Source: Coriobacteriales bacterium OH1046 | Lineage (GTDB): Bacteria; Actinomycetota; Coriobacteriia; Coriobacteriales; Atopobiaceae | Assembly (NCBI GenBank): GCA_004010535.1 | Contig: RQYE01000005.1 | Location: forward strand, 1 to 64,000 | Direction of reading: 5' to 3' | DNA length: 64,000 nucleotides | In this document: positions 1-7,387 of the stretch, piece after piece | Position numbering within the stretch: position 1 is the first letter of the stretch | Layout of the letters: each line of letters starts with the position of its first letter | The notes under the pieces: generated by a model | Seen by the model: the letters and a program-made list of their open reading frames with translations, nothing else | Databases searched by the model: none | Told to the model about the DNA's origin: nothing | Made by a program: the position numbers and the translations under genes

Positions 1-1
1 G

Positions 2-136
2 CTGGTAAAATACCAGGGGATAGCCAAGGAGGACTTCTACCTCCATCTCAAGGAATGCGAGTTCAGGTTCAACATGAGGGGGCGGGACATGTACAAGTTT
101 CTTCTCAAGGAGTTTCGGGAGAGACCCCTAAACTAG
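2..136 (+). mobile_element. C-terminal end of an IS1595-type transposase
   Basis: Reading from base 2, the frame encodes 44 residues ending at a TAG, with the segment FYLHLKECEFRFNMR followed by YKFLLKEFRERPLN. This matches the C-terminal end of IS1595/IS1016-family DDE transposases, where a Y-L-H-L-K-E-x-E-F-R-F-N stretch follows the last catalytic residue. The gene enters from beyond the left edge, so it cannot be told whether the copy is intact. Family assignment rests on memory of this motif; the inverted terminal repeat of the element was not identified. Confidence 0.72.
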
Positions 137-485
137 GCAAGCCCCTTTGCCATTTAACCCGCAGTTGGAGCGTGCTTCTGGGTGCGGGAACCATCTCAGA
201 GCCCGGTTCGCAGGCGAAGAGCCCACACAGCATCGAGTCTGTACTTTGCGATCTATGAGGATGCAAACTCGGCGCGGGTCGATCGACCGCCAACAGGGCG
301 AACGCGGGGCGATGCGCGCCGAGTTTGCGTCTCGCACTCACCCCGTTTCCATAAAACACAAACTCGATACCGGGAGCGCCCCCCGTCGGCCCGAGGAGCC
401 CCTCCATGGCCTCGGCGAGGCCCGCGCGCCAAGCTGAGCGCAGCGCACCTGCCTCCCCGTCCGCTCGCCCCGCCCAAGCGCACAG
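137..485. other. Non-coding stretch between transposase end and lipoprotein gene
   Basis: No credible gene is seen here. The frames that stay open have the arginine/proline-rich composition of GC-rich noise. The stretch contains the inverted repeat at 260-331 and a G/C-rich tail that runs into the 3' end of the convergent lipoprotein gene. Confidence 0.5.
260..331. repeat. 17-bp inverted repeat with long loop
   Basis: GATGCAAACTCGGCGCG at 260-276 is answered by CGCGCCGAGTTTGCGTC at 315-331, with 16 of 17 positions complementary and a 38-base loop. There is no T tract after either arm, so it is not a standard terminator. It lies just downstream of a transposase end and could be part of an insertion-element boundary or an intergenic repeat. 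Confidence 0.6.
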
Positions 486-2099
486 CTATCGGGGGCCGCC
501 GCCCATCATACCGCCCATGCCGCCGTAATTGAGGCCGTCCATCGTGATCCCCCTGGACGAGGAGCCCACGCGGAGGGTGTACGTGCCGCCTTGCTCGATG
601 CCGGGCGCGCTGATGACGATGCTGTCAAAGCCCTTGGGGGGTGCATAGCTCGCCAACACGGTGCCGTCGGCATCCTCGAGGGAGATGGCGGTGCCGGACT
701 CGCCGGTGGCGCTCGCCATGATGACGCCCTGTGCGCCGCCTGCGGTGATGCTCTGCACCATGCCCGCAGAACCCGCCGCGATGATGGTGCCGCCTGTGAT
801 GGTGCTCGTGCCCGCATAGTCCAAGGTGCCATTGCCGTCATCGGTGGGACCCGAGATGTAGGCCTCGCCGCCGGTCATGGTGAAGTCGCCGTTGGAATCG
901 ATGCCGTCGCCGAGCGCATCCAGGTAGATGATGCCGCCCGTGATGAGGATCCGGGCGGAGGAATCGTACTCCATGCCCCAGCCGATCATGCTGCCGGAAG
1001 AGCCGCTCGTGGCGTTGAGGCCGTCATCGGAAGCGGCCAGATCGGCGGTGCCGCCCGTCACCGTGATGGTCATGCCCTCATAGGCCTCGCCGCTCTTCTC
1101 AACGGTGACGGCACCGTCGTTCTGGACGAGGCTGCGGTCGGTATGCACACCGTCATCGTCTGCGGAGATCGCAATGGAACCCCCATCGATCTGAACAGCG
1201 GAGCTCGCGTCGATCCCATCATCTGCCGAGGAGATGGAGACGGTACCGCTGACGATGTAGACCCAGCCTTCCTCAACATCCTCGTCGTTTGCGGCGTGGA
1301 TGCCATCGGCGCCGGCGGAGAGGGAGAGTACGGCCTCGGCGATGCCCACGGAGTCGTTGGCTTGGATGGCATGGCCGGATGCGCTGACATCGATCGTGGC
1401 CGCGACGATCGTGAGGTCGTCCTTGCCGACGATGCCATGGCCGGCGGTGCAGCTCACCTCGAGCGTGCCGGTGCCGTTGATGGTGAGGTCATCTTTGGAG
1501 AAGATCGCGCCGTCGATGCCGGTGCCATCGGCGCCCGTGGTGGAAAGCGAGGACACGGTGCCGTCTGCAAGCGTGATGAAGACCTTGTCGGCATGCGCAA
1601 CGTAGATCGCGGCACCCGAGGAGTTGTCGATGGAAGCACCATCGAGCACGAGCCGGACTTTCTCGGTATCGAGCACATCGACCACGATCGTGCCGTCTGC
1701 AAGCGAGCCGGAGATGATATAGGTGCCTCCAGCGGAGATGGTGATGGTCGAGCCATCGACTACGGCGCCGGAGCCTTGGATCTCGGCACCGGAACCGGTC
1801 AGGGCGATGGCGGTTGCGGCAGCGGGATCATAGCCCCAGTCGAGATCACCTGCCGAGAAGGCATCCTCCGCCTCGACGGCATCGACGTAACCCGGTCCCT
1901 TCTCGATGGCAAAGCTCACGGAGCCGCCGTTTTCCACGGTCCCGGTCGTGCCGTCGTCCGCCGCCTCAGCGACGGATGTGGCCGGGGGCGTGCCCGCATC
2001 GATTTCCCCGCCCTGCATGCAGCCCGCAAGCGGCACGGCGGCAAGGACAAGGGCGAGCCCTGCGGATAGCGCGCATCCGGTAAGGTTAGAGCGTTTCAC
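486..2099 (-). CDS. Secreted Cthe_2159-type beta-helix lipoprotein
   Basis: The 537-residue product begins with a lipoprotein signal peptide (hydrophobic residues 8-23, lipobox LAGC, Cys27). The rest is a long run of short Gly/Ala/Asp-rich repeats of the type ITGGTxxxxASDDGI, in which each turn ends in D-D-G-[IVL]. That pattern is typical of carbohydrate-binding proteins of the Cthe_2159 family (right-handed beta-helix, reported to bind acidic or cellulosic polysaccharide). The tail is Gly/Met-rich (GGMGGMMGGG). The gene overlaps the upstream DUF4956 gene by 14 bases and is the last gene of a three-gene unit with the VTC-domain gene. It is predicted to be anchored outside the membrane; the ligand is unknown. 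Confidence 0.8.
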   Translation of the reverse strand: MKRSNLTGCALSAGLALVLAAVPLAGCMQGGEIDAGTPPATSVAEAADDGTTGTVENGGSVSFAIEKGPGYVDAVEAEDAFSAGDLDWGYDPAAATAIALTGSGAEIQGSGAVVDGSTITISAGGTYIISGSLADGTIVVDVLDTEKVRLVLDGASIDNSSGAAIYVAHADKVFITLADGTVSSLSTTGADGTGIDGAIFSKDDLTINGTGTLEVSCTAGHGIVGKDDLTIVAATIDVSASGHAIQANDSVGIAEAVLSLSAGADGIHAANDEDVEEGWVYIVSGTVSISSADDGIDASSAVQIDGGSIAISADDDGVHTDRSLVQNDGAVTVEKSGEAYEGMTITVTGGTADLAASDDGLNATSGSSGSMIGWGMEYDSSARILITGGIIYLDALGDGIDSNGDFTMTGGEAYISGPTDDGNGTLDYAGTSTITGGTIIAAGSAGMVQSITAGGAQGVIMASATGESGTAISLEDADGTVLASYAPPKGFDSIVISAPGIEQGGTYTLRVGSSSRGITMDGLNYGGMGGMMGGGPR

Positions 2100-2778
2100 G
2101 GCCTACCTCCTGACGGGTCAGGGCAACCTCGAGGTTGCCGTTACGGCAGCGGATCTCGTCGATCATGGACTTCTCGTCCGCCACATCGGCGACGCCTATC
2201 TCATAGCTCAGCTTGTAGAGGCTCCCCATATTGGAGGTCTTGACCGAGACGAGCTCGTGATAGGTGGTGTAGCTCGCGAAGATGTCGGTGAAGAGGCCGG
2301 CGTAGTCAAGATCCTCGGGAATGGTGATCTTGAGCAGGCGGTCGCGGAAATCGTTCTTCGCACCGAAGCCGGAGAACTGGTAGACGGCGAGCACCGCACC
2401 GAGGATGACGGTGATGATCGCCGCATAGAGCACGTAGCCCATGCCGCAGACCAAGCCCACGGCCATCGCGAGGAAGATGAAGCTGATATCGCGTGCGGAA
2501 CCGGGGGCGCTGCGGAAGCGCACGAGCGAGAACGCTCCGGCAACAGCCACGCCGGCACCGATATTGCCGTTGACCATCATGATGACCACGGCGACGATGG
2601 CGGGCAGCACCGCGAGCGCGATCACGAACGAGCGGGTCGCCCGGCTTCGGAACGAGTAGGCCCACGCGAGCACCAAACCGAGGCCGAGCGCCGAGGCGAT
2701 GCCCGCAAGCATCGGACCCACGCTGAGCGCCGAGCTTGTCGTGGTGGTCGGGAACAGGGATTCGAGCATAGCGATCAC
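2086..2778 (-). CDS. DUF4956 membrane protein
   Basis: The 230-residue product has a short N-terminus, four likely membrane segments between about residues 20 and 135, and a soluble C-terminal half. The segment GAFSLVRFRSAPGSARDI in the membrane part is typical of the DUF4956 family. The C-terminal region (YKLSYEIG and following) resembles the small regulatory-like domain of these proteins. It overlaps the VTC gene by four bases (ATGA) and the lipoprotein gene by 14, so the three are almost certainly co-translated. DUF4956 proteins often sit next to VTC-domain genes; their activity is not known. An alternative start three codons downstream (position 2769) is possible. Confidence 0.82.
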   Translation of the reverse strand: MIAMLESLFPTTTTSSALSVGPMLAGIASALGLGLVLAWAYSFRSRATRSFVIALAVLPAIVAVVIMMVNGNIGAGVAVAGAFSLVRFRSAPGSARDISFIFLAMAVGLVCGMGYVLYAAIITVILGAVLAVYQFSGFGAKNDFRDRLLKITIPEDLDYAGLFTDIFASYTTYHELVSVKTSNMGSLYKLSYEIGVADVADEKSMIDEIRCRNGNLEVALTRQEVGRETL

Positions 2779-3587
2779 TCCCCATCTATGTCATGCGCAC
2801 GGGGCCGTGCGGCGCTGCAGGCGGGTGCGGGCGGGACGGACGATCGGAGCGGCGAGAGCGGAGATCGCCGTGGGACAGGCGCAGGCAGGAGCTTGGGCTC
2901 CACGACGGCGCCGGAACGCTCCCAGGCGACGCCGTACTTCGAGAAGGAGGTCTTGTAAAGGTGCATCGCGGAGAGCTCGTGCACGAGCCACAGCGGCATG
3001 GCACCAGCACATTTGACCTCCATAAGGGAAAAGCCCGCCGCAAGCAGCCGCTCGCCGTCCGTATCCTCGGAAAGGCTCAGGCGCTCGGTGCGGAAGCGGA
3101 TACGACGGTCGAAGGTCATGCGGAAGCTGCGGTCATTCCGCGCGAAATACGCGCAGCGGTCGTAGGCGATATAGCATGACGGCACGAGCGTGCCGTAGCG
3201 CTCGACCGCATAGGCGATCTCCCGCTCGATCTGGTCGACGGGTTGCGAGGTGCCCGCCAGCATGCGCCGTGCCCCATCTTCGCTCGCGCGGGCACGGCGC
3301 TTGTACACCACGCCGTCGAACTTCTTCTTCAGCTCCACGAACAGCTCGCCGCCCGGGCGGTGGCGGCCATAAGAGCGCACGCGGACCTTCTCCTTGTAGA
3401 GCGGCTTCTCGATGGAGCGGCGGACGAGCAGATGCGAGGGCGTGTCGTAGTACACGTTGCAGATGGTTGACTCGCCATGCTCGTCTGCGACCATATGGGG
3501 CTCCATGGCGTGCTCGATGTAGGCGCGCTGCCCGTCGGAGACGAGGTACTTGACCTCGTGGCGCTTGAATACGAACTGGTTTTCCAT
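2775..3587 (-). CDS. VTC-domain polyphosphate polymerase-like protein
   Basis: The 270-residue soluble protein has the features of the VTC catalytic tunnel domain: an N-terminal FKRHEVKYLV, the basic strands KEKVRVRSYG and FVELKKKF, further Arg/Lys strands (DRRIRFRTE), and a late acidic strand with lysine (FSLMEVKC). In yeast Vtc4 this fold makes inorganic polyphosphate from ATP using paired basic residues and an acidic metal ligand. The bacterial copies are presumed to act likewise, but this is inference. The C-terminal 40 residues are Pro/Arg/Ser-rich and probably disordered. It is the first gene of the unit and follows a promoter with the conserved direct-repeat box. A Shine-Dalgarno AAAGGAGG precedes the ATG. 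Confidence 0.82.
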   Translation of the reverse strand: MENQFVFKRHEVKYLVSDGQRAYIEHAMEPHMVADEHGESTICNVYYDTPSHLLVRRSIEKPLYKEKVRVRSYGRHRPGGELFVELKKKFDGVVYKRRARASEDGARRMLAGTSQPVDQIEREIAYAVERYGTLVPSCYIAYDRCAYFARNDRSFRMTFDRRIRFRTERLSLSEDTDGERLLAAGFSLMEVKCAGAMPLWLVHELSAMHLYKTSFSKYGVAWERSGAVVEPKLLPAPVPRRSPLSPLRSSVPPAPACSAARPRAHDIDGE

Positions 3588-3616
3588 GCCGTCCGCCTCC
3601 TTTGCGTGTCGAGGAC

Positions 3617-3648
3617 ACTATACGGAGGCAACTTAAAGCAAACCTAAA
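3617..3648 (-). promoter_or_regulatory. Two-component-type direct-repeat operator and -10 of the VTC operon
   Basis: Read on the minus strand, TTTAGG (3643-3648), five bases, TTTAAG (3632-3637), nine bases, then TATAGT (3617-3622) as -10. The same arrangement with the same spacings occurs at 6263-6294 and 25947-25978. Tandem hexamers with an 11-base period, placed where the -35 should be, are the usual activator site of OmpR/PhoB-type response regulators. Confidence 0.7.
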
Positions 3649-3689
3649 GCCCTCGCAGGGCGGAAAGCGCGCGGCGGGCAACGCCGAGC

Positions 3690-5342
3690 TTACAGTTCGA
3701 CGATGATCTTCAGGGAGGCGCCATCCGCAGAGCAGGCGGAGACGCTGCCGTTATGCGCTTCGGCGATAGCCGAGACGACCGCAAGTCCGATCCCGTGCCC
3801 GCCCGAGGATGATCGGGCCTCGTCGGCGCGGTAGAAGCGCTCGAAGAGCTCGGAATGATCGCCCGCATCGATCTTCTCCACCGTATTCCATACGCTGATA
3901 CGGGCATGCCCACGACGCGCTCCGGCCTCGAGGCGCACCTCTCCCCCCTCGTTCGAATGCTTGAGGGCGTTGTCGAGCAGAAGCGAGATCGCCTGGTCCA
4001 CGAGCGCCTTATCGCCCCGGACGGTCATCGCAGGGGGGACGAGGGCCGCAAGCTTCTTGCCGCTTGCCACCGCCATGGGCTCGAACTCGCGCACGATCTC
4101 CTCGACAAGGGCCGTGAGGTTGAAATCGCCCACCTGCATGGCGGTGGTCCCCTCCTCCGCCTTGGTGAGGACGACCAGCTTGGCGGCGAGATCGGAGAGA
4201 CGGCCCACCTGGCGGCGGATGCTGTCCACCCACTCGCTCGCGCCGCTCTCGATCTCGATCACATCGGCGCTCGAGGAGATGATGGCGAGCGGCGTCTTGA
4301 GCTCGTGGCTCGCATCGGTCACGAACCGCCGCTGGCGCTCCTGGCTCTCCTCGAGAGGACGCACCACGATGGCGGAGACCGGCACGAGGATGGCGGCGAC
4401 GGCGAGGAGCCCGATGATGCTGGCCACGGCACTCGCAAGGGCAAACGACGCGAACGACGACAAGCCGCGCGAGGCGTCGACGAAGACGATAGCATCGTCG
4501 CCCTCGATCGCGCAGCGCAGGAAGCGGTAACCCGCGAGGAAACCGCGCTCGAGCCCCGTCCGCCACGCCTGCTCGCCCAAAGCGAGGGCGCGGGGCGCGT
4601 CGATCGATGCGATGTGGGATAGGTCTGCAACCGTTGCCCTGGCCCCGCCCTCGGCGGTGCCGGCGCTATCGTCAGAGACATCGGCGCGAGGGGCGCCATC
4701 ATCGGCATCGCCGTAGCCGCCGTCATCATCGGGGCTGTCCGTATCGTCGGCATCGGCGCGATCGCTGCCATCCCCCTCATCCGCAGGTTCCGTCTCGATC
4801 TCCTCGGCATCCGCCCCAATCTCATCGGCACCATCTGATCCGGGCCCTTCCTCCGCCTCGGCCTCGGGATCATCGGACTCGGGTTCGGACAGCTCGTCGG
4901 CATAGGCGATGCCGCCGAACCACGGTTGGATCAAGCCCCCGGCATAGGCGGCGCCATCGGATTCCGCCTCGGTCCCATCATCGTCGGTATCCACGGGCTC
5001 ATCAGCATCGTCCCCATCGTCGTCATCATCGATCCACACGACGAAGTAACGCGTGTCGAACGGCGCTTCCTCGCCGAGATCCTTGCGCGCTTCGCCCAGA
5101 TCGAACCTCCTGCGATCGGCAGGGTCCCGAGAATCCCCCGCCGCATGGGAATCGCCGATCGCGTCCCAGCCCAACTCGGAGAGCCGCCCATTCGCCAAGA
5201 CCACGAGGTCGGCGCGGGCATCCTCCTGCGCCAAGATCGAGATGTAGTTGGCGATGTTGATGCCGCCTACGATCACGAAAAGGACGAGGGCCATGCTCGC
5301 CAAGGCGATGGCGACGAACTTGCGGCGGAGACGATTGATCAT
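3690..5342 (-). CDS. Sensor histidine kinase with long acidic extracellular insert
   Basis: The 550-residue protein has two membrane segments (about 9-33 and 285-318), the H-box SHELKTPL, N-box LLLDNALKH and G-box GGHGIGLAVV, so it is a complete class I sensor kinase. The extracellular loop carries about 130 residues (roughly 105-235) dominated by Asp, Glu, Ala and Gly, including DDDDDGDD and a DTDDDG that resembles a calcium-loop start. Such a stretch could bind cations, but this is inference. The start is the ATG overlapping the response regulator stop by four bases; a frame extending 35 codons further lies inside that gene and is rejected. It is partnered with the adjacent regulator. Confidence 0.9.
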   Translation of the reverse strand: MINRLRRKFVAIALASMALVLFVIVGGINIANYISILAQEDARADLVVLANGRLSELGWDAIGDSHAAGDSRDPADRRRFDLGEARKDLGEEAPFDTRYFVVWIDDDDDGDDADEPVDTDDDGTEAESDGAAYAGGLIQPWFGGIAYADELSEPESDDPEAEAEEGPGSDGADEIGADAEEIETEPADEGDGSDRADADDTDSPDDDGGYGDADDGAPRADVSDDSAGTAEGGARATVADLSHIASIDAPRALALGEQAWRTGLERGFLAGYRFLRCAIEGDDAIVFVDASRGLSSFASFALASAVASIIGLLAVAAILVPVSAIVVRPLEESQERQRRFVTDASHELKTPLAIISSSADVIEIESGASEWVDSIRRQVGRLSDLAAKLVVLTKAEEGTTAMQVGDFNLTALVEEIVREFEPMAVASGKKLAALVPPAMTVRGDKALVDQAISLLLDNALKHSNEGGEVRLEAGARRGHARISVWNTVEKIDAGDHSELFERFYRADEARSSSGGHGIGLAVVSAIAEAHNGSVSACSADGASLKIIVEL

Positions 5343-6016
5343 CGCCCGTCCTCCTCGAGGTAGTAGCCCACCCCGCGCAGCGCCGCGATGCGCGACGCGG
5401 AGCCCGCTTGGGCGAGCTTCTTGCGCAGGTTCGAGAGGTTCACCCACACCACGCCCGTCTCGACATCGGAAAGGGAGCCCCAGATCTTGCGCATGAAACG
5501 CTCGGTCGGTATCTTGGCGCCCTTGGCGGTCACGAGCATCTCCATCATCTGGTACTCGCGCGCGGTGAGGTCCACGCGCGCGTCGCCGCAGACGAGCTGG
5601 GAGGCCTGCTCGTCGAGGAAGATATCGCCGAAGGAGAGCTCGCGCTTCCCAACGCCGGAACTCGTGCGCGTGAGGACGCGGATACGCGCGAGCAGCTCTT
5701 GGGCTGCGAACGGCTTGGTGAGATAGTCGTCGGCACCGGCATCGAGACCCGCCACGCGGTCGCGGATGCCGGACTTGGCCGTGAGCATGAGCACGGGGGT
5801 CGCGAGGCCCTTCTTGCGGGCAGTCGAGAGCACCGTGAGGCCGTCGACCTTGGGCATCAGGATGTCGAGGATGACGAGATCGTAGTCGTTGATGGCGAGG
5901 CTGTAGAGCGCCTCCTCGCCGTCGTAGACGGGATCGACCACATAGCCCGAGTGCTCGAGTATGGCGACAAGCGCACGGGAGAGTTCGCGCTCGTCCTCTG
6001 CGAGGAGAATCCTCAT
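5339..6016 (-). CDS. OmpR-family response regulator
   Basis: The 225-residue protein has a receiver domain (acidic pair DE near residue 8, phospho-acceptor Asp in DLVILDILMP, conserved Lys in YLTKPF) and a C-terminal winged helix ending in WVNLSNLRKKL and RGVGYYLEE. The start MRILLAEDE is the family N-terminus; a longer frame of 11 codons is unlikely. It is the first gene of a two-gene operon with the kinase, preceded by a leader of about 240 bases that contains the REP-like inverted repeat and by the direct-repeat operator at 6278-6294. That placement predicts autoregulation. Confidence 0.92.
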   Translation of the reverse strand: MRILLAEDERELSRALVAILEHSGYVVDPVYDGEEALYSLAINDYDLVILDILMPKVDGLTVLSTARKKGLATPVLMLTAKSGIRDRVAGLDAGADDYLTKPFAAQELLARIRVLTRTSSGVGKRELSFGDIFLDEQASQLVCGDARVDLTAREYQMMEMLVTAKGAKIPTERFMRKIWGSLSDVETGVVWVNLSNLRKKLAQAGSASRIAALRGVGYYLEEDGR

Positions 6017-6135
6017 GGCAACACCCCCAAGCCGTGCATGCAGCCTCATATCGGGAACCGGACCCGCTCCTATCCTACCAGCGACTGCGGCAAAAAGCCG
6101 CGACGAGGGAATGCGTGACGTGCCGTGACAGGGGT

Positions 6136-6230
6136 GCCGTGACAGGGGGACAGGTCATTTGTCACGCCTCTTGCAGCCGCTGTGGTATGGGAGGATCCGC
6201 GTGACAAATGACCTGTCCCCCTGTCACGGC
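6136..6230. repeat. REP-like perfect 32-bp inverted repeat, copy 1
   Basis: Bases 6136-6167 and 6199-6230 are exact reverse complements over 32 positions. The core GTGACAGGGGGACAGGTC is followed by ATTTGTCACGC. The loop is 31 bases. A partial third copy of the outer end (GCCGTGACAGGGG) lies just left, at 6122-6134. The element sits in the untranslated leader of the response regulator. A second copy of the same family lies at 44142-44214 inside metH. Confidence 0.9.
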
Positions 6231-6262
6231 ACTCGTCAGAATATCCTGCCACGATCTCGAAA

Positions 6263-6294
6263 AGGATACGGGATGAACCTTAAGCGAACCTAAA
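6263..6294 (-). promoter_or_regulatory. Direct-repeat operator and -10 of the response regulator/kinase operon
   Basis: On the minus strand: TTTAGG (6289-6294), five bases, TTAAGG (6278-6283), nine bases, TATCCT (6263-6268). It has the same spacings as the sites at 3617-3648 and 25947-25978. The upstream hexamer overlaps the stop codon of rsgA, so the promoter is embedded in the rsgA 3' end. Confidence 0.65.
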
Positions 6295-7384
6295 GCAGGA
6301 TATCAGGATCGAGGGAGGCGGCGTTGGCCCGCATCTCCGAGGCAAGGGCCGCATAGGCTTCGATCCGCCTCGGTGAGAAACCTCCCCCGCGCACGGCGCA
6401 GCCCGGCTCGTGCGTATGCGTGCAATCGCGGAACCTGCACGCGGAAGCCGCCTCGGCGATATCGGGGAAGACCTTCGCGAGACCGCGCTCGTGGCCCACG
6501 AGCGGGAGGCTGCGCAAGCCCGGCGCATCCACGATAACGCCGGCGTGCGGCAGCGCAACCATGCGGCGCGCCACCGTGGTGTGGCGTCCGGCATCGTCAC
6601 GCGCGCGCACCTCCCCGGTTTCGAGCGCCTCATGGCCGAGCAGGGCATTCAGCAGCGTGGATTTGCCCGCTCCGCTCTCCCCCAACAGGATGGCGATGGT
6701 CCCCGCCGGCACGAGGGAACGCAGCCCGTCGATGCCGGCGCCCGCCTCGGAAGACGTGACTGCGACGGCGATCTCGTCGCCGAGGAGCTGGCGGATCCCG
6801 GATACGGCGGCAGCGCGCGCCGGCGCGCCCACGCGGTCGGCCTTGGTGAGCACCACGGCAACCTCGGCGCCGCAGTCGCGTGCGATGACGGCCGAGCGCA
6901 CGATTCGTTCGGGACCGAATCCGTCGGCAAGCAGGGCTTGAACGACGATGACGGTATCGACGTTGGCGGCAAGGACCTGCTTCTCCCCGCGCGCCTTGCC
7001 CCGCCAACGGGCGATAGCGCTCGTACGCGGCAGGATCTCCTCGATAAGACCGCCTTCATGCCCCTCGGGACGGCATACGACCACCCAGTCGCCCACGGCC
7101 ACGCGGCTGTCGCCACCCTTCGTGAGCTTGGCCGCGAACTCGGCGCGGAAAAGCGCATCGGCGGTCACGAGGGCGGGGAACCCGCGATCGAGGCGTACCA
7201 CGCAGGCAAGCTCGGCATCCTCGCCCAAACGCGCACGCGTCCGCCCGTAGGCGGCGCGCTGCATCTCATGCACGCGCAGGTCAAGGAAGGATGGCACATC
7301 CGACAGATGCGAGAGCGCCGGCACGGCTGCAAAAGCCGTGCCGGCGCCTGTCGAAACGGCGCGCTTCGAAGCGCTCCGGACCAT
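6290..7384 (-). CDS. rsgA: Ribosome small subunit-dependent GTPase RsgA
   Basis: The order of GTPase motifs is circularly permuted (G4 LTKAD before G1 GESGAGKSTL before G3 DAPGLR), the signature of RsgA/YjeQ. An OB-fold domain precedes it, and a zinc-binding knuckle follows (Cys-x5-Cys-x-His-x5-Cys in CRFRDCTHTHEPGC). RsgA checks late maturation of the 30S subunit. The 364-residue frame starts three bases after the ATPase gene ends; no clear Shine-Dalgarno is seen, and a start at Met41 (7264) is possible. It is probably co-transcribed with the ATPase. Confidence 0.93.
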   Translation of the reverse strand: MVRSASKRAVSTGAGTAFAAVPALSHLSDVPSFLDLRVHEMQRAAYGRTRARLGEDAELACVVRLDRGFPALVTADALFRAEFAAKLTKGGDSRVAVGDWVVVCRPEGHEGGLIEEILPRTSAIARWRGKARGEKQVLAANVDTVIVVQALLADGFGPERIVRSAVIARDCGAEVAVVLTKADRVGAPARAAAVSGIRQLLGDEIAVAVTSSEAGAGIDGLRSLVPAGTIAILLGESGAGKSTLLNALLGHEALETGEVRARDDAGRHTTVARRMVALPHAGVIVDAPGLRSLPLVGHERGLAKVFPDIAEAASACRFRDCTHTHEPGCAVRGGGFSPRRIEAYAALASEMRANAASLDPDILL

Positions 7385-7387
7385 GCG

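Noticed and set aside
591-2069. Long plus-strand open frame of 492 codons opposite the beta-helix lipoprotein
   Set aside because: It mirrors the GC-rich codon pattern of the minus-strand gene, has no domain or signal, and the opposite frame has a clear signal peptide and repeats.
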